NCBI GenBank assembly: GCA_937901445.1
Contig: CALDHY010000072.1
Coordinates: forward strand, 1-64,000
Length of the DNA stretch: 64,000 nt
Source: an uncultured Selenomonadales bacterium
GTDB lineage: Bacteria; Bacillota; Negativicutes; Selenomonadales; Selenomonadaceae
Reading direction: 5' to 3'
Position 1 is the first letter of the stretch, and each line of letters starts with the position of its first letter. Under the pieces are notes generated by a model. It made no database searches, had not been told where the DNA came from, and saw only the letters and a list, made by a program, of their open reading frames with translations. Position numbers and translations under genes: made by a program. This document shows positions 25,783 through 34,847 of this stretch, piece after piece.

Positions 25783-27999
25783 GTGAGCAATAAACTTAAG
25801 GAAATTTTTGAAAAAGTAAACGCAAGAAACAGGAAAACCATTCGCCGCAAAATTCGTCGGCTCATTTTTATGTGTAGTGGTTTTTCCATACTTATTTTAA
25901 CTTTTGTAACTTTGTATGGAATGTTCGGCGTGCGCTCGGATTCCATTGAGACCGGCGAAAACATTGGCGAATTTGCCATTGAAAATTCAAACAAAATAAT
26001 CGCGCGTTCGACTCACGAATATTTAAAAACTCTTGCGCGTGAAAGATCACATTTAATTAACATGGAACTTGAAGATTTCAAAGGCAGCGTCGAAGTTATC
26101 CAACGTGAAGTTACAAGGGTAATGAATAATCCTTCAGCATATCCTTACCGCAATATCAAAGAAGCAAATCCCAATGACGGGGACGGCGAACATTATGAAG
26201 CGTGGCTTTTCTACGCGCCAAATTTTTTAAATAGTTCTGCAATTCAAAATGAAATTGGATTAATGGGAAATGTACAGGATACTATGATAGGGCTTGCCGA
26301 ATGGATTGGCGACGGTTTAAGCATTACGCCTTATATTGCGTCGAACAGCGGCTTTATCATTGAAGTTGACAATAAATTGCCGGAATGGGCGTTCCCTGAT
26401 AAAACTCAAGCGCGGGCGCAGACCTTTAATTTTTATGAGCGTCCGTGGTTCAGTCGCGCAGAATCTGAAGGCAAATTATTTTTTACACGTCCATATCAAG
26501 GCGGGCGTGAAGGCAATTTGGCTATTTCCTGCGCTATGCCTTATTACTACAGTAACGGCGAATTTGCGGGCGTAGTCGGAATTGGCGCAAGCTTGGACAG
26601 AGTCAGCGATTTAGTTTTAAACACCGAAATTACAGGCGGCGGTTTTTGTTTTATCTTAGACAATGAAGGGCACATACTTTTTTCTCAAATGCAAGACAAC
26701 GAACTTTCAATAATTTCAGTTGCGAATCAAAAAGACTTACGTCAAAGTGAAAATTTAAATGTCGCTTTAGTGGCTAAGGAAATGCTGAAAGGAATTGAAG
26801 GCAGCCTCAATATTACAATCGACGATACAAATTATATAGTTACTTTTGCGCCAATACCAACTACCGGCTGGAGTTTTGGTATAGCGATAGAAGATACCGT
26901 CGTTAAAAAATTTTTGGAAGAAAACAGAGCGTTTATCAGCGCGGAAACTCAAACTCAAGCGCGAGCCATTGGCGAACGAATTTTTGAAACAATGCTTTTA
27001 ATTTGCGCGGCTATTGCCATAATTATTGTGGTTGTAGGATATTTCGGTAATAAACTTTCAAAATCTTTGGCGAGTCCGCTTTTGGAACTTGCAGACAAAG
27101 TGCGGAAAATTTCAAGCGGCAAATTTGATGAAAAAATTGAAATTCATACCGGCGACGAAATTGAACACCTTGCAACTTGTTTTAACGCTATGACTTCCGA
27201 ACTTCAAGAATATATGAACAACCTTACTAAAGTTACTGCCGAAAAGCAAAAAATTTCTACCGAATTAAACGTTGCAACCAATATTCAAATTGGAATGTTG
27301 CCGCACGATTTTAATTTTGGTCGCGCAGATTTTGACATTTTTGCAACGATGCACGCGGCAAAGGCAGTCGGCGGTGATTTCTACGATTTTTATTTACTGG
27401 ATGAAAATCATTTGGTTGTAACTATGGCTGACGTTTCCGGCAAGGGCGTACCGGCGGCGTTGTTTATGTCACGGAGCAAAACTATCTTGAAAAATTTTGC
27501 AATGACGATGAGCAACCCCGACGATTTTGCGGCGTTGATGACGCTTGCTAATCAGCAACTTTGCCAAGACAACGAAGAAATGATGTTTGTTACTGTTTTC
27601 ATGGGAATGTTGGATTTAAAGACCGGCAGATTTATTTTCGTGAATGGCGGACACAACCCGCCCGTTATTTACCGCAAGGCAACGGGCAAGTTTGAATATT
27701 TGGACGTGAAGAGAAATTGCGTTTTGGGCATGATTGAAGGTATTGATTTTGTACAGCAGGAAATTCAAATTGACGCGGGCGATTTAATTTATTTGTACAC
27801 TGACGGCGTAACAGAGGCAATGGACATAGATAATAACCAATACGGCGAACAACGATTGATTGAGTGTTTGAGTTCCATTGATATTCAAGAACCGCTTGAA
27901 AAAATTCTCCAAGATATTCGCGCAGATTTAGAAAAACACGTTGGCGCGGCTGAACAATCTGACGATATTACTATGCTTGCCGTGCGCTACATTAAATAA
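25783..27999 (+). CDS. Cache-HAMP-PP2C (SpoIIE/RsbU-type) phosphatase
   Basis: About 738 residues. A transmembrane helix near 30-50 is followed by a large extracytoplasmic dCache-like sensor (about 75-390; PWFSRAESEGKLFFTRPYQG and VVGIGASLD are typical), a second helix (about 405-425), HAMP (SPLLELADKVRKISSGKFDE) and a PP2C domain with GGDFYDF near 530, ADVSGKG and EQSDDITML. GTG at 25783 is preferred because GAGGT at 25771 lies 8 bp ahead; TTG at 25777 is too close. It should dephosphorylate the STAS protein at 29893 in response to an external ligand. It heads a run of same-strand genes to 32074. Confidence 0.87.
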   Translation: MSNKLKEIFEKVNARNRKTIRRKIRRLIFMCSGFSILILTFVTLYGMFGVRSDSIETGENIGEFAIENSNKIIARSTHEYLKTLARERSHLINMELEDFKGSVEVIQREVTRVMNNPSAYPYRNIKEANPNDGDGEHYEAWLFYAPNFLNSSAIQNEIGLMGNVQDTMIGLAEWIGDGLSITPYIASNSGFIIEVDNKLPEWAFPDKTQARAQTFNFYERPWFSRAESEGKLFFTRPYQGGREGNLAISCAMPYYYSNGEFAGVVGIGASLDRVSDLVLNTEITGGGFCFILDNEGHILFSQMQDNELSIISVANQKDLRQSENLNVALVAKEMLKGIEGSLNITIDDTNYIVTFAPIPTTGWSFGIAIEDTVVKKFLEENRAFISAETQTQARAIGERIFETMLLICAAIAIIIVVVGYFGNKLSKSLASPLLELADKVRKISSGKFDEKIEIHTGDEIEHLATCFNAMTSELQEYMNNLTKVTAEKQKISTELNVATNIQIGMLPHDFNFGRADFDIFATMHAAKAVGGDFYDFYLLDENHLVVTMADVSGKGVPAALFMSRSKTILKNFAMTMSNPDDFAALMTLANQQLCQDNEEMMFVTVFMGMLDLKTGRFIFVNGGHNPPVIYRKATGKFEYLDVKRNCVLGMIEGIDFVQQEIQIDAGDLIYLYTDGVTEAMDIDNNQYGEQRLIECLSSIDIQEPLEKILQDIRADLEKHVGAAEQSDDITMLAVRYIK

Positions 28000-28026
28000 A
28001 TTTTTACAACGTTTGAAAGATAATTG

Positions 28027-28035
28027 TGCTAGAAT
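28027..28035 (+). promoter_or_regulatory. Extended -10 promoter candidate before the AGE-family gene
   Basis: TGCTAGAAT has the TGn-TAnAAT form of an extended -10 element, about 30 bp ahead of the GTG at 28066. No well-spaced -35 box is seen. It suggests the epimerase-STAS-RsbW genes can be transcribed without the upstream phosphatase. Confidence 0.35.
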
Positions 28036-28065
28036 CACAAAGAATTTTGAAAAGGAGCGTTGATT

Positions 28066-29880
28066 GTGAAATTTGAGTTTTCGGATACCATTGGCGGTTT
28101 TTGCCAAAGTTACGATTCGGCAACGCGCAGCGGCGTTATAAAAACTTTTGCCGGCGATGAAGTCAAATTCAAGTTGTCGGATAATTTTTACGCCCGGATA
28201 GTTAGAAATTTGGATGAACCTTACCGCGACTGCACGGGGCAAGTTGAAAAACTCCTGCGCGACGGGCAAATGATTTTTGTTTATGGTATTTACTACCCCG
28301 ATGAAAGCGGGACACATTTTGAGGCGTCCTATATGGATTTTCCGGGACGCAAGCCTGAAGAAATGCGCTTTGAAGAAGCTGACTGGTGGATTAATCAAGC
28401 GCGCAGCATTGCAGATTTTTACATTAAGGCAGAGTTCCCCAACGGCGAAATTGACTACCGCCAATATCGTACTCGTTTAACATTGGACGGCGTGCGCAAG
28501 CCTGATTTTCGTCAAGAAACAGACACAATTTCCCGTATGATTTACGGAATGGCGAGCGCGTATATGCTTACCGGCGAAGACAGATTTTTGGAAGTTGCCG
28601 AAAAAGGTACTCAATACCTGCGCGACCACATGAGATTTTATGATATTGATGAAAATGTAGTTTATTGGTATCACGGGATAGACGTGCAAGGCGACAAAGA
28701 GCACAAGCTTTTCACTTCAGAATTTGATGACGATATTGAAGCAATTCCAATGTACGAGCAAATTTACGCCTTAGCCGGTCCTACTCAAACTTACAGACTC
28801 AACGGCGACCCCGCAATTATGCGTGATATTCGTATGACAATTAGTTTGTTCGATAAGTTTTTCATTGACAGGGAAAAAGGCGGCTACTATTCGCACATTG
28901 ACCCAGTAACTTTTGACCCAAAAAGCGAATCACTCGGACGCAACGTCGGGCGCAAAAACTGGAACTCGGTAGGCGATCACGCACCGGCTTACTTGATTAA
29001 TCTGTACCTTGCAACAATGGAAGAAAAATATAAAGACTTTCTCGAATACACGGCAGATTGTATTGAAGAACACTTCAAAGATTATGACAACAGCCCGTTT
29101 GTTCAAGAAAAATTCTATGACGATTGGAGCCACGACGAAACTTGGGGTTGGCAACAAAACCGCGGCGTAGTTGGGCACAACCTTAAAATCGCTTGGAATT
29201 TAATGAGAATTAACAGCGCGGTTGCAAAAGATAAATACGTTCAATTCGCCGAAAAAATTGCTGAAATTATGCCGACAGTTGGAATGGATACTCGGCGCGG
29301 CGGCTGGTATGACGTCATGGAACGTAAACTTCGCGCAGGTGAAACTTGTTACCGTTTTGCGTGGCACGATAGAAAAGCTTGGTGGCAGCAAGAGCAGGGA
29401 ATTTTGGCTTACCAAATTTTGTACGGTTGCTTGAAAAAGCCGGAATATTTGAATTTGGCTAGAATTTCAGCGGCGTTTTACAATGCTTACTTCCTCGACC
29501 ATGACGATGGCGCGGTTTATTTCAACGTTTTAAATAACGGTATTCCTTTCCTTACCGGCAATGAACGCCTCAAAGGTTCTCACTCAATGGCTTGTTATCA
29601 TTCTATTGAACTTGCATTTTTGAGCGCGGTTTATATCAATCTTTTACATACGAAAAAGCCGCTTGACTTGTATTTTAAACCGTTGGTAAATGGTTTCAGC
29701 GAAGATAACCTGTTACACGTACAACCGGATATTTTGCCCAAAGGCAGTTGTAAAATTGAATCAGTCGAAATTGACGGCAAGCCGTGGAATTATTTCAACG
29801 CCGAAACTTTCACGGTTAAACTCCCGCCGCTTGATCATCGCCCAAAAATTAAAGTCAGAATCGTTCCGACTGAAAGTTAA
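28066..29880 (+). CDS. AGE (N-acylglucosamine 2-epimerase)-family protein
   Basis: A ~604-residue protein. A beta-rich N-terminal ~95 residues precede an (alpha/alpha)6 barrel of the AGE type, seen in the repeated aromatic and acid motifs (RMIYGMASAYMLTGEDRFLE, GDHAPAYLINLYLATMEE, RFAWHDRKAWWQQEQGILAY, GSHSMACYHSIELAFLS). Family members isomerise sugars or are related hydrolases; the substrate here is not deducible. GTG at 28066 fits the AGGAG at 28053-28057 better than TTG at 28060. No signal peptide. Its place between a phosphatase and a STAS/RsbW pair is unusual for a sugar enzyme. Confidence 0.75.
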   Translation: MKFEFSDTIGGFCQSYDSATRSGVIKTFAGDEVKFKLSDNFYARIVRNLDEPYRDCTGQVEKLLRDGQMIFVYGIYYPDESGTHFEASYMDFPGRKPEEMRFEEADWWINQARSIADFYIKAEFPNGEIDYRQYRTRLTLDGVRKPDFRQETDTISRMIYGMASAYMLTGEDRFLEVAEKGTQYLRDHMRFYDIDENVVYWYHGIDVQGDKEHKLFTSEFDDDIEAIPMYEQIYALAGPTQTYRLNGDPAIMRDIRMTISLFDKFFIDREKGGYYSHIDPVTFDPKSESLGRNVGRKNWNSVGDHAPAYLINLYLATMEEKYKDFLEYTADCIEEHFKDYDNSPFVQEKFYDDWSHDETWGWQQNRGVVGHNLKIAWNLMRINSAVAKDKYVQFAEKIAEIMPTVGMDTRRGGWYDVMERKLRAGETCYRFAWHDRKAWWQQEQGILAYQILYGCLKKPEYLNLARISAAFYNAYFLDHDDGAVYFNVLNNGIPFLTGNERLKGSHSMACYHSIELAFLSAVYINLLHTKKPLDLYFKPLVNGFSEDNLLHVQPDILPKGSCKIESVEIDGKPWNYFNAETFTVKLPPLDHRPKIKVRIVPTES

Positions 29881-29892
29881 GGAGAAAATTTT

Positions 29893-30213
29893 ATGGCAAA
29901 TTATTTAATGGAAATTGGCGCAGTCAGCAAAGTTAAACTTCACGGACACATTGACGCTTCAATAGCACCGGAACTTATGAACGAACTTAAACCAATGATT
30001 GAACGTAAAGCCGAAGTTAAACAGTTGGTTTTCTATGCTGATGAATTGGAATATATCGCAAGCGCGGGACTTCGCGCAGTCGTTTTCGCTAAACAAAAAC
30101 TTGGCGCAGGCGTTCAAGTTTATTTGGTCGGCGCATCGGAAGCAGTCATTGACGTCTTCAAAATGACGGGATTCGATAAATTCTTGACGATTCAAGATAA
30201 ATTTGAGGAATAA
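29893..30213 (+). CDS. STAS-domain anti-sigma factor antagonist (second copy)
   Basis: A 106-residue STAS protein. The motif IASAGLRAV keeps the phosphorylatable Ser (57) but has Ala where the first copy has Ser. GGAGAAAATTTT precedes the ATG. It is followed 3 bp later by an RsbW-type kinase and preceded in the same run by a Cache-PP2C phosphatase, so phosphatase, antagonist and kinase are encoded together. Confidence 0.85.
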   Translation: MANYLMEIGAVSKVKLHGHIDASIAPELMNELKPMIERKAEVKQLVFYADELEYIASAGLRAVVFAKQKLGAGVQVYLVGASEAVIDVFKMTGFDKFLTIQDKFEE

Positions 30214-30216
30214 GTC

Positions 30217-30630
30217 ATGCTTAAAAATCTGGAATATCCCGCCGAACGTAAACTCTTGCCGCAAATGCTCGCAAGCATTACCGACGAAATTAAAAATTAC
30301 ATAAGCGATGATAAATGGATTAATCGCCTGAAAGTTTGCTCTGAAGAAATTCTGGTAAACATAATCGATTATTCAAATTCAGCCAAACTTTATATTTCGT
30401 GTGAATGTTTAAACGATGAATTGCGCTTTGAATTTGTTGACGTCGGCACTCCCTACAATCCGCTTGAAGAAAAACCCGCTGTTGATATTGACGCCGAATT
30501 TGACGAGCGCGGAATTGGCGGGCTTGGGATTTTCCTTTATACAACAATAATGGATAAAATTGAATACAAATTTGAAGACGGCAAAAATCATTTAATAGCG
30601 ATAAAAAATCTTAGCGAGGCGGTGAATTAA
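30217..30630 (+). CDS. RsbW-type serine kinase (second copy)
   Basis: A 137-residue HATPase_c protein with N-box VCSEEILVNIIDYS, G1-like FVDVGTPYNP and GIGGLGIFL. It is the expected partner of the adjacent STAS protein. It is only distantly similar to the kinase at 4472, so the two switches are probably separate. No sigma factor or other recognised output is adjacent. Confidence 0.83.
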   Translation: MLKNLEYPAERKLLPQMLASITDEIKNYISDDKWINRLKVCSEEILVNIIDYSNSAKLYISCECLNDELRFEFVDVGTPYNPLEEKPAVDIDAEFDERGIGGLGIFLYTTIMDKIEYKFEDGKNHLIAIKNLSEAVN

Positions 30631-30631
30631 T

Positions 30632-32074
30632 TTGCGAAACAAAGTAGGCGTCTTGATTGAAAGTGACTTCTACGAACCGGAAATTGATTATTATTCCAGA
30701 TGTTTCAAATTGGCAGGTTTGGAAGTGCACTTTTTGACAAGACTTTGGGGCAATGCCGAATTGACTTTCAAAGGACACGAAGAGCGCAGACTCTTAAAAG
30801 TGAATGAAAGTTTTGAGAATGCAGACCTTAAAGAATACGCGGCAATTATTGTTCCTGCCGGTTATGTTGCAGACAGATTGCGTTACACTGAAGATGTAAA
30901 GAAACTTCCGCCGGCTTGCGAATTTTTGAAAAAGGCGTTTGCAGACAAAAAAATTATCAAGGGGATAATTTGTCACGGCGCGTGGCTTATGGCTCCAATT
31001 TCCGAACTTGTAAAAGGGCGCAAAATGGTCGTTCATAACAATTTAATTGGCGACGCAAAACTTATGGGGATTAATTACGTCGATGAAGATGTTGTTATTG
31101 ACGGCGATTTGGTGTCTGCGCGAACCGGCGGAGACCACGTTGCATTTGCCCAAAAAATTATCGGCTTGATTCAGTACATTGATATTTTTAATTCGCTGAA
31201 CAGCAAAATTGATATGCTTGAATCTAAAGTCAAACAACTTGAACAAAGAAATTTTTCTGTCGCAAGGCAGTTAAATAGTACCAATACTGGAGGTAATAAA
31301 ATGGCAAAAGTTTTAATTATTGCTACCAATTACGGCTCATGGGCTGAAGAACTTCAAGCTCCGTGGGATGCTTGCAAAAAAGCTGGTTTTGAAGTAACGC
31401 TTGCAACCCCTAAAGGCAAGAAGCCGCTTCCTTTCAAAATTAGTATCGACCCTGATTTTGTTGACCCCGTACAAAACGTAAAAACCAATCCGCCGGAAGT
31501 TTGCGACCGCTGCAAAGAATTGGTTGACGGCGAAGAATGGGCACACCCCAAAAAATTTACTGAAGTTAATATGGATGATTATGATGCTATCGTTTTGACA
31601 GGCGGTCCCGGCGCAAATCTCGATATGGCTAACTGCTGGGAACTTCATCAGTTGATTATGCGCGCTTATAAAACCGGTAAAATCGTTGCTGCGCTCTGCT
31701 ACGCTGTTTCAACTTTGGTATTCTGCCGCGATCCTGAAAACGATTATAAATCTATCATTTACGGAAAGAGAATTACAGCTCATCCGCGCGCGTGGGACTT
31801 TTACGGACCCGGTATGGCTATGACTTATGACGTTTACGGCGAAACTGAAGACAACAGAGGCACTGACGTTGTAACGCCCGGTTTCCCGTGGCCTATTGAA
31901 GATTTGGTACGTGATGCAGTTGGACCCAACGGCGCGTGCATCGCTCGTATCAATGCCAATCGTGAAAGTCCGCAAGTCTATTATGATCATCCCTTCATTA
32001 CCGGTACTTCAGTTGAATCTTCCATTGCTTACGGTAATTTGGTTGTTGAAGTACTCAAAAAACTTGGTAAATAA
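30632..32074 (+). CDS. Tandem DJ-1/PfpI-domain protein
   Basis: A 480-residue protein with two DJ-1/PfpI (class I amidotransferase-like) domains. Domain 1 (1-195) has the nucleophile-elbow Cys in IICHGAW. A predicted coiled coil (SLNSKIDMLESKVKQLEQRN) and a Thr/Asn linker lead to domain 2 (224-480) with ALCYAVS and an insertion with CDRCKE. The TTG at 30632 follows AGGCGGTG. An internal TGGAGGT (31289) lies correctly ahead of an in-frame ATG at 31301, so domain 2 may also be made alone. The family covers glyoxalases, chaperones and proteases; activity cannot be fixed from sequence. Confidence 0.8.
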   Translation: MRNKVGVLIESDFYEPEIDYYSRCFKLAGLEVHFLTRLWGNAELTFKGHEERRLLKVNESFENADLKEYAAIIVPAGYVADRLRYTEDVKKLPPACEFLKKAFADKKIIKGIICHGAWLMAPISELVKGRKMVVHNNLIGDAKLMGINYVDEDVVIDGDLVSARTGGDHVAFAQKIIGLIQYIDIFNSLNSKIDMLESKVKQLEQRNFSVARQLNSTNTGGNKMAKVLIIATNYGSWAEELQAPWDACKKAGFEVTLATPKGKKPLPFKISIDPDFVDPVQNVKTNPPEVCDRCKELVDGEEWAHPKKFTEVNMDDYDAIVLTGGPGANLDMANCWELHQLIMRAYKTGKIVAALCYAVSTLVFCRDPENDYKSIIYGKRITAHPRAWDFYGPGMAMTYDVYGETEDNRGTDVVTPGFPWPIEDLVRDAVGPNGACIARINANRESPQVYYDHPFITGTSVESSIAYGNLVVEVLKKLGK

Positions 32075-32102
32075 TTTCGTAAATTCTAAGTCGTAAATTT
32101 TT

Positions 32103-32146
32103 AGTGGTTAGTGGTTAGCCGAAAAACTTTCCACTGACCACTTTTT
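32103..32146 (+). terminator. Rho-independent terminator
   Basis: AGTGGTTAGTGG (32103-32114) pairs with CCACTGACCACT (32131-32142), a 12-bp stem with one G-U pair, followed by TTTT. It closes the phosphatase-to-DJ-1 run and separates it from the ThDP enzyme gene. Confidence 0.75.
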
Positions 32147-32167
32147 AAATTTGAAGGTGGCGATTAT

Positions 32168-33826
32168 ATGGACGTAAATCAAACGATTGTAAAAGTGCTT
32201 GAAGAAATTGGCGTCGATTATGTTTTTGGCGGCTCCGGTCAAGTCAATGCTTCAATGCTCCTTGCACTGAATAAATCTGACAAAATTAAAACCGTGATAA
32301 TTCAAAATGAGCAAGCGGCGTCATTTATGGCGGCTGGTTATGCAATGTTTTCAAAAAAATTGGGCGTATGTTTTGCAACGGGCGGTCCCGGCGCGTTCAA
32401 TCTTTTCAGCGGTTTGGCGGTTGCCTATTCAGACTCAATACCAATGTTGGCGATAACCGGTTACACTTCCCGCGCAATGAGAGGCAAGGGCGCACTCAAT
32501 GAATCAACCGGACTTTCACGTACGCCCGATTCTCAAGCAATGTTTGCCGCTACTACAAAAAAATCTGTCATTTTGGAAGATGCAAAATACGCCGTTTCAA
32601 CTTTGGAAGAATTAATTTACACGGCGTTTGAAGGCAGACCGGGACCGGTTCATTTGCACATACCGAAAGACATTACCATTGCCAAAATTCCTTTCTATCG
32701 CTCGGTAAATGTTTCAGTCCCAAAAGTTTTGGCTGATGAAGTTTCAACCGCCGAATTTAACAAAACCTTCGCGCAGGTTTTCAAAACCGAAAATAAGCCG
32801 CTGTTAATGGTAGGTTATGGTTGCGTGCGCTCCGACGCCAAAAATATTCTTGAAAAGTTAATTGACACGTGGAAAATTCCTTTCGTCAGCACAATGGACG
32901 CCAAAGGTTATATTTCTGAAGATCATCCGCTTTCACTTGGAATTGTCGGTACGAGCGGCGATATTGGCGCAAATGATTATTTCCGTGAATCTAAAACAAT
33001 TTTGGCGGTAGGAAATTCTTTCGCTGAAAATGCTACTTTCGGTTTCAATCCAAATCTTTTTGACGGCAAAAAACTTTTCCATATTAACATTGACAGACAC
33101 GAAATCGACAAGGTTTATTCAACTGAAGCGCGCCTTGTAAGTGACGCCGCGCCCGCGCTTGAAAATCTTGTTGCTTATCTTGAAAAAAATAATATCCCCG
33201 CGCTGGAAAATAATTTGGCAGTGCGCAATAAACACCACGATGAACAACTTCCGGAATTCAGCAACGGCAAATTACACCCCGGTTATCTTGTACAACTTAT
33301 TTCAAAACAGTTGCCGGAAAATGCAATAATCATGGGCGACGCCGGCGCACATATGCTTTGGCTTAGCGCGTATTTAAATTTGAACAAGAATCAGATTTAT
33401 CAAAATCCCGGCAGTTTCGGACCTATGGCAAGTCACGTCAACGGCTCAATCGGTGTAAAGTGCGCCAATCCTGCGCGACCGGTTATTTGCGCTTGCGGCG
33501 ACGGCGATTATTTAATGGCGGGATTTGAACTTTTAACTTGCGTAAAAAATAATATCCCTGTCATTTACGTAATTTTCAACAACAGCGAATTTAACGTTAT
33601 CAAAAAATTTTTGCTGGCGAATTTTGGCGAGCAAGCGTATATGGATATTAAGAATCCTGACTATGTCAAATACGCTGAATCTTGCGGCGCGAAAGGTTGG
33701 AAAGTACGCAACGCGGCAGAATTTGAGGCGGCGTTTGCAGAGGCTTTAAAACTCAATCAGCCGTGCATTATCGACGCTGTAATTGACGGCGATATTTACC
33801 CGCCAATGAGTATTTCTAAAGTTTAA
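32168..33826 (+). CDS. Thiamine diphosphate-dependent enzyme (acetolactate synthase/decarboxylase-like)
   Basis: A 552-residue ThDP enzyme. The catalytic Glu sits in IQNEQAASFMAAGYA (about 49), the GGPG motif follows at 75, and the ThDP/Mg motif GDGDYLMAGFELLTCVKNNIPV...NN occupies about 443-475. The three-domain layout matches acetolactate synthase, benzoylformate and indolepyruvate decarboxylases. The FAD-binding part looks degenerate, and no small regulatory subunit gene adjoins, so it is probably not the biosynthetic acetolactate synthase. AAGGTGG precedes the ATG. The reaction is unknown; the neighbouring reductases suggest oxo-acid or aldehyde handling. Confidence 0.8.
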   Translation: MDVNQTIVKVLEEIGVDYVFGGSGQVNASMLLALNKSDKIKTVIIQNEQAASFMAAGYAMFSKKLGVCFATGGPGAFNLFSGLAVAYSDSIPMLAITGYTSRAMRGKGALNESTGLSRTPDSQAMFAATTKKSVILEDAKYAVSTLEELIYTAFEGRPGPVHLHIPKDITIAKIPFYRSVNVSVPKVLADEVSTAEFNKTFAQVFKTENKPLLMVGYGCVRSDAKNILEKLIDTWKIPFVSTMDAKGYISEDHPLSLGIVGTSGDIGANDYFRESKTILAVGNSFAENATFGFNPNLFDGKKLFHINIDRHEIDKVYSTEARLVSDAAPALENLVAYLEKNNIPALENNLAVRNKHHDEQLPEFSNGKLHPGYLVQLISKQLPENAIIMGDAGAHMLWLSAYLNLNKNQIYQNPGSFGPMASHVNGSIGVKCANPARPVICACGDGDYLMAGFELLTCVKNNIPVIYVIFNNSEFNVIKKFLLANFGEQAYMDIKNPDYVKYAESCGAKGWKVRNAAEFEAAFAEALKLNQPCIIDAVIDGDIYPPMSISKV

Positions 33827-33989
33827 TTTTTTAAGTCCGTGAATGCGCTTGAGCGGCTCGCAGCGCAGCATTTGACGTTCAAGGATACAATTTAATCAAA
33901 AAAAATCAAAGGCGGCTTAAAATCGATTCTACGCGCCTTTAACCTGCGCGAACATTTTTAAAATTTTTTAAGTTTAAGGAGTGGTTCAA

Positions 33990-34256
33990 ATGCCGGCAAT
34001 CAGCATTAAATCAATCGCTTTGGCAGAAAGTCAAAAGAAAGTTCTTGCCAAAAAGTACGTTGAAATTTTTTCAGAAATTACCAATGTTCCAAAAGACCGC
34101 GTGTACATTTTCTTTGACGGTCACGAACTCGAAGACGTCGGCGCGGCGGGTATTCGTTTCAGTGAACACCCCAGCAAGGCGTGGAGTAAATTCAATGAAG
34201 ACGAATGGAGCAAGAACCCTGACATTGTCGAAAAAATTAAAAAAGCCGCTGAATAA
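33990..34256 (+). CDS. Tautomerase/MIF-superfamily small protein
   Basis: An 88-residue protein beginning Met-Pro, so Pro is the mature N-terminus as in 4-oxalocrotonate tautomerase-like enzymes. VYIFFDGHELEDVGAAG resembles the middle of this superfamily. The ATG at 33990 is chosen because AAGGAG at 33976-33981 precedes it and because it yields the catalytic Pro; the open frame extends three codons upstream. It is 18 bp ahead of a flavodoxin-fold reductase gene. Confidence 0.75.
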   Translation: MPAISIKSIALAESQKKVLAKKYVEIFSEITNVPKDRVYIFFDGHELEDVGAAGIRFSEHPSKAWSKFNEDEWSKNPDIVEKIKKAAE

Positions 34257-34274
34257 ATTTTGGAGGTGTTTACC

Positions 34275-34835
34275 GTGAAAAAAGTTTTAATTATTTCCGG
34301 TCATCCTGATTTAAAAAAATCCAATGCAAATAAGACTATCTTGGAAGAAATTGAAAAATTGTTGCCGGACGCCGAAATTCGCAAGCTCGATGAACTTTAC
34401 CCCGATTATCAAATTGACGTTGCGGCAGAACAGGCGGCACTTGTTAAAGCCGACATTATTATTTTCCAATATCCTATTCATTGGTACAGCGTACCGGCTC
34501 TTTTGAAACTTTACATTGATAAAGTTATGGAGCACAGCTGGGCTTACGGCTCGAAGGGTAACGCCTTGAAGGGAAAATTTTTTATTGCGTCAATGACTGT
34601 CGGCGGACCGGAAAAAGGATACCAACATGACGGCATTGTAACCTACACCATTGATGATTTTATGGCGTTCATCAAACGCTACACTGTTACTTGCAAAATG
34701 GAATTCAAAAAACTTTTCTGTACTTACAGCGCAAATTATATCAAGGGCGTTTATCCCGAAGAAAAATATACTCAAGTTGTTACAGATTGCAAAAAGCACG
34801 CCGCCGAATTGGCAGAATTTGTAAAAACTTTGTAA
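34275..34835 (+). CDS. NAD(P)H:quinone oxidoreductase-like flavodoxin-fold protein
   Basis: A 186-residue flavodoxin-fold protein of the NQO/KefF/MdaB type: KVLIISGHPDLKKSNAN at the N-terminus binds FMN/FAD phosphate, and FQYPIHWYSVPALLKLYID is the family signature. It should reduce quinones or similar electrophiles with NAD(P)H. The GTG at 34275 follows GGAGGTG; the TTG at 34260 lies ahead of that site and is not used. It belongs to a run of redox genes from 33990 to 36446. Confidence 0.83.
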   Translation: MKKVLIISGHPDLKKSNANKTILEEIEKLLPDAEIRKLDELYPDYQIDVAAEQAALVKADIIIFQYPIHWYSVPALLKLYIDKVMEHSWAYGSKGNALKGKFFIASMTVGGPEKGYQHDGIVTYTIDDFMAFIKRYTVTCKMEFKKLFCTYSANYIKGVYPEEKYTQVVTDCKKHAAELAEFVKTL

Positions 34836-34847
34836 AGGAAAAAACCT

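Noticed and set aside
33908..33940. AAAGGCG...CGCCTTT inverted repeat before the tautomerase gene
   Set aside because: It is followed by AACCTG, not by a T-run, and the loop is long, so I did not call it a terminator.
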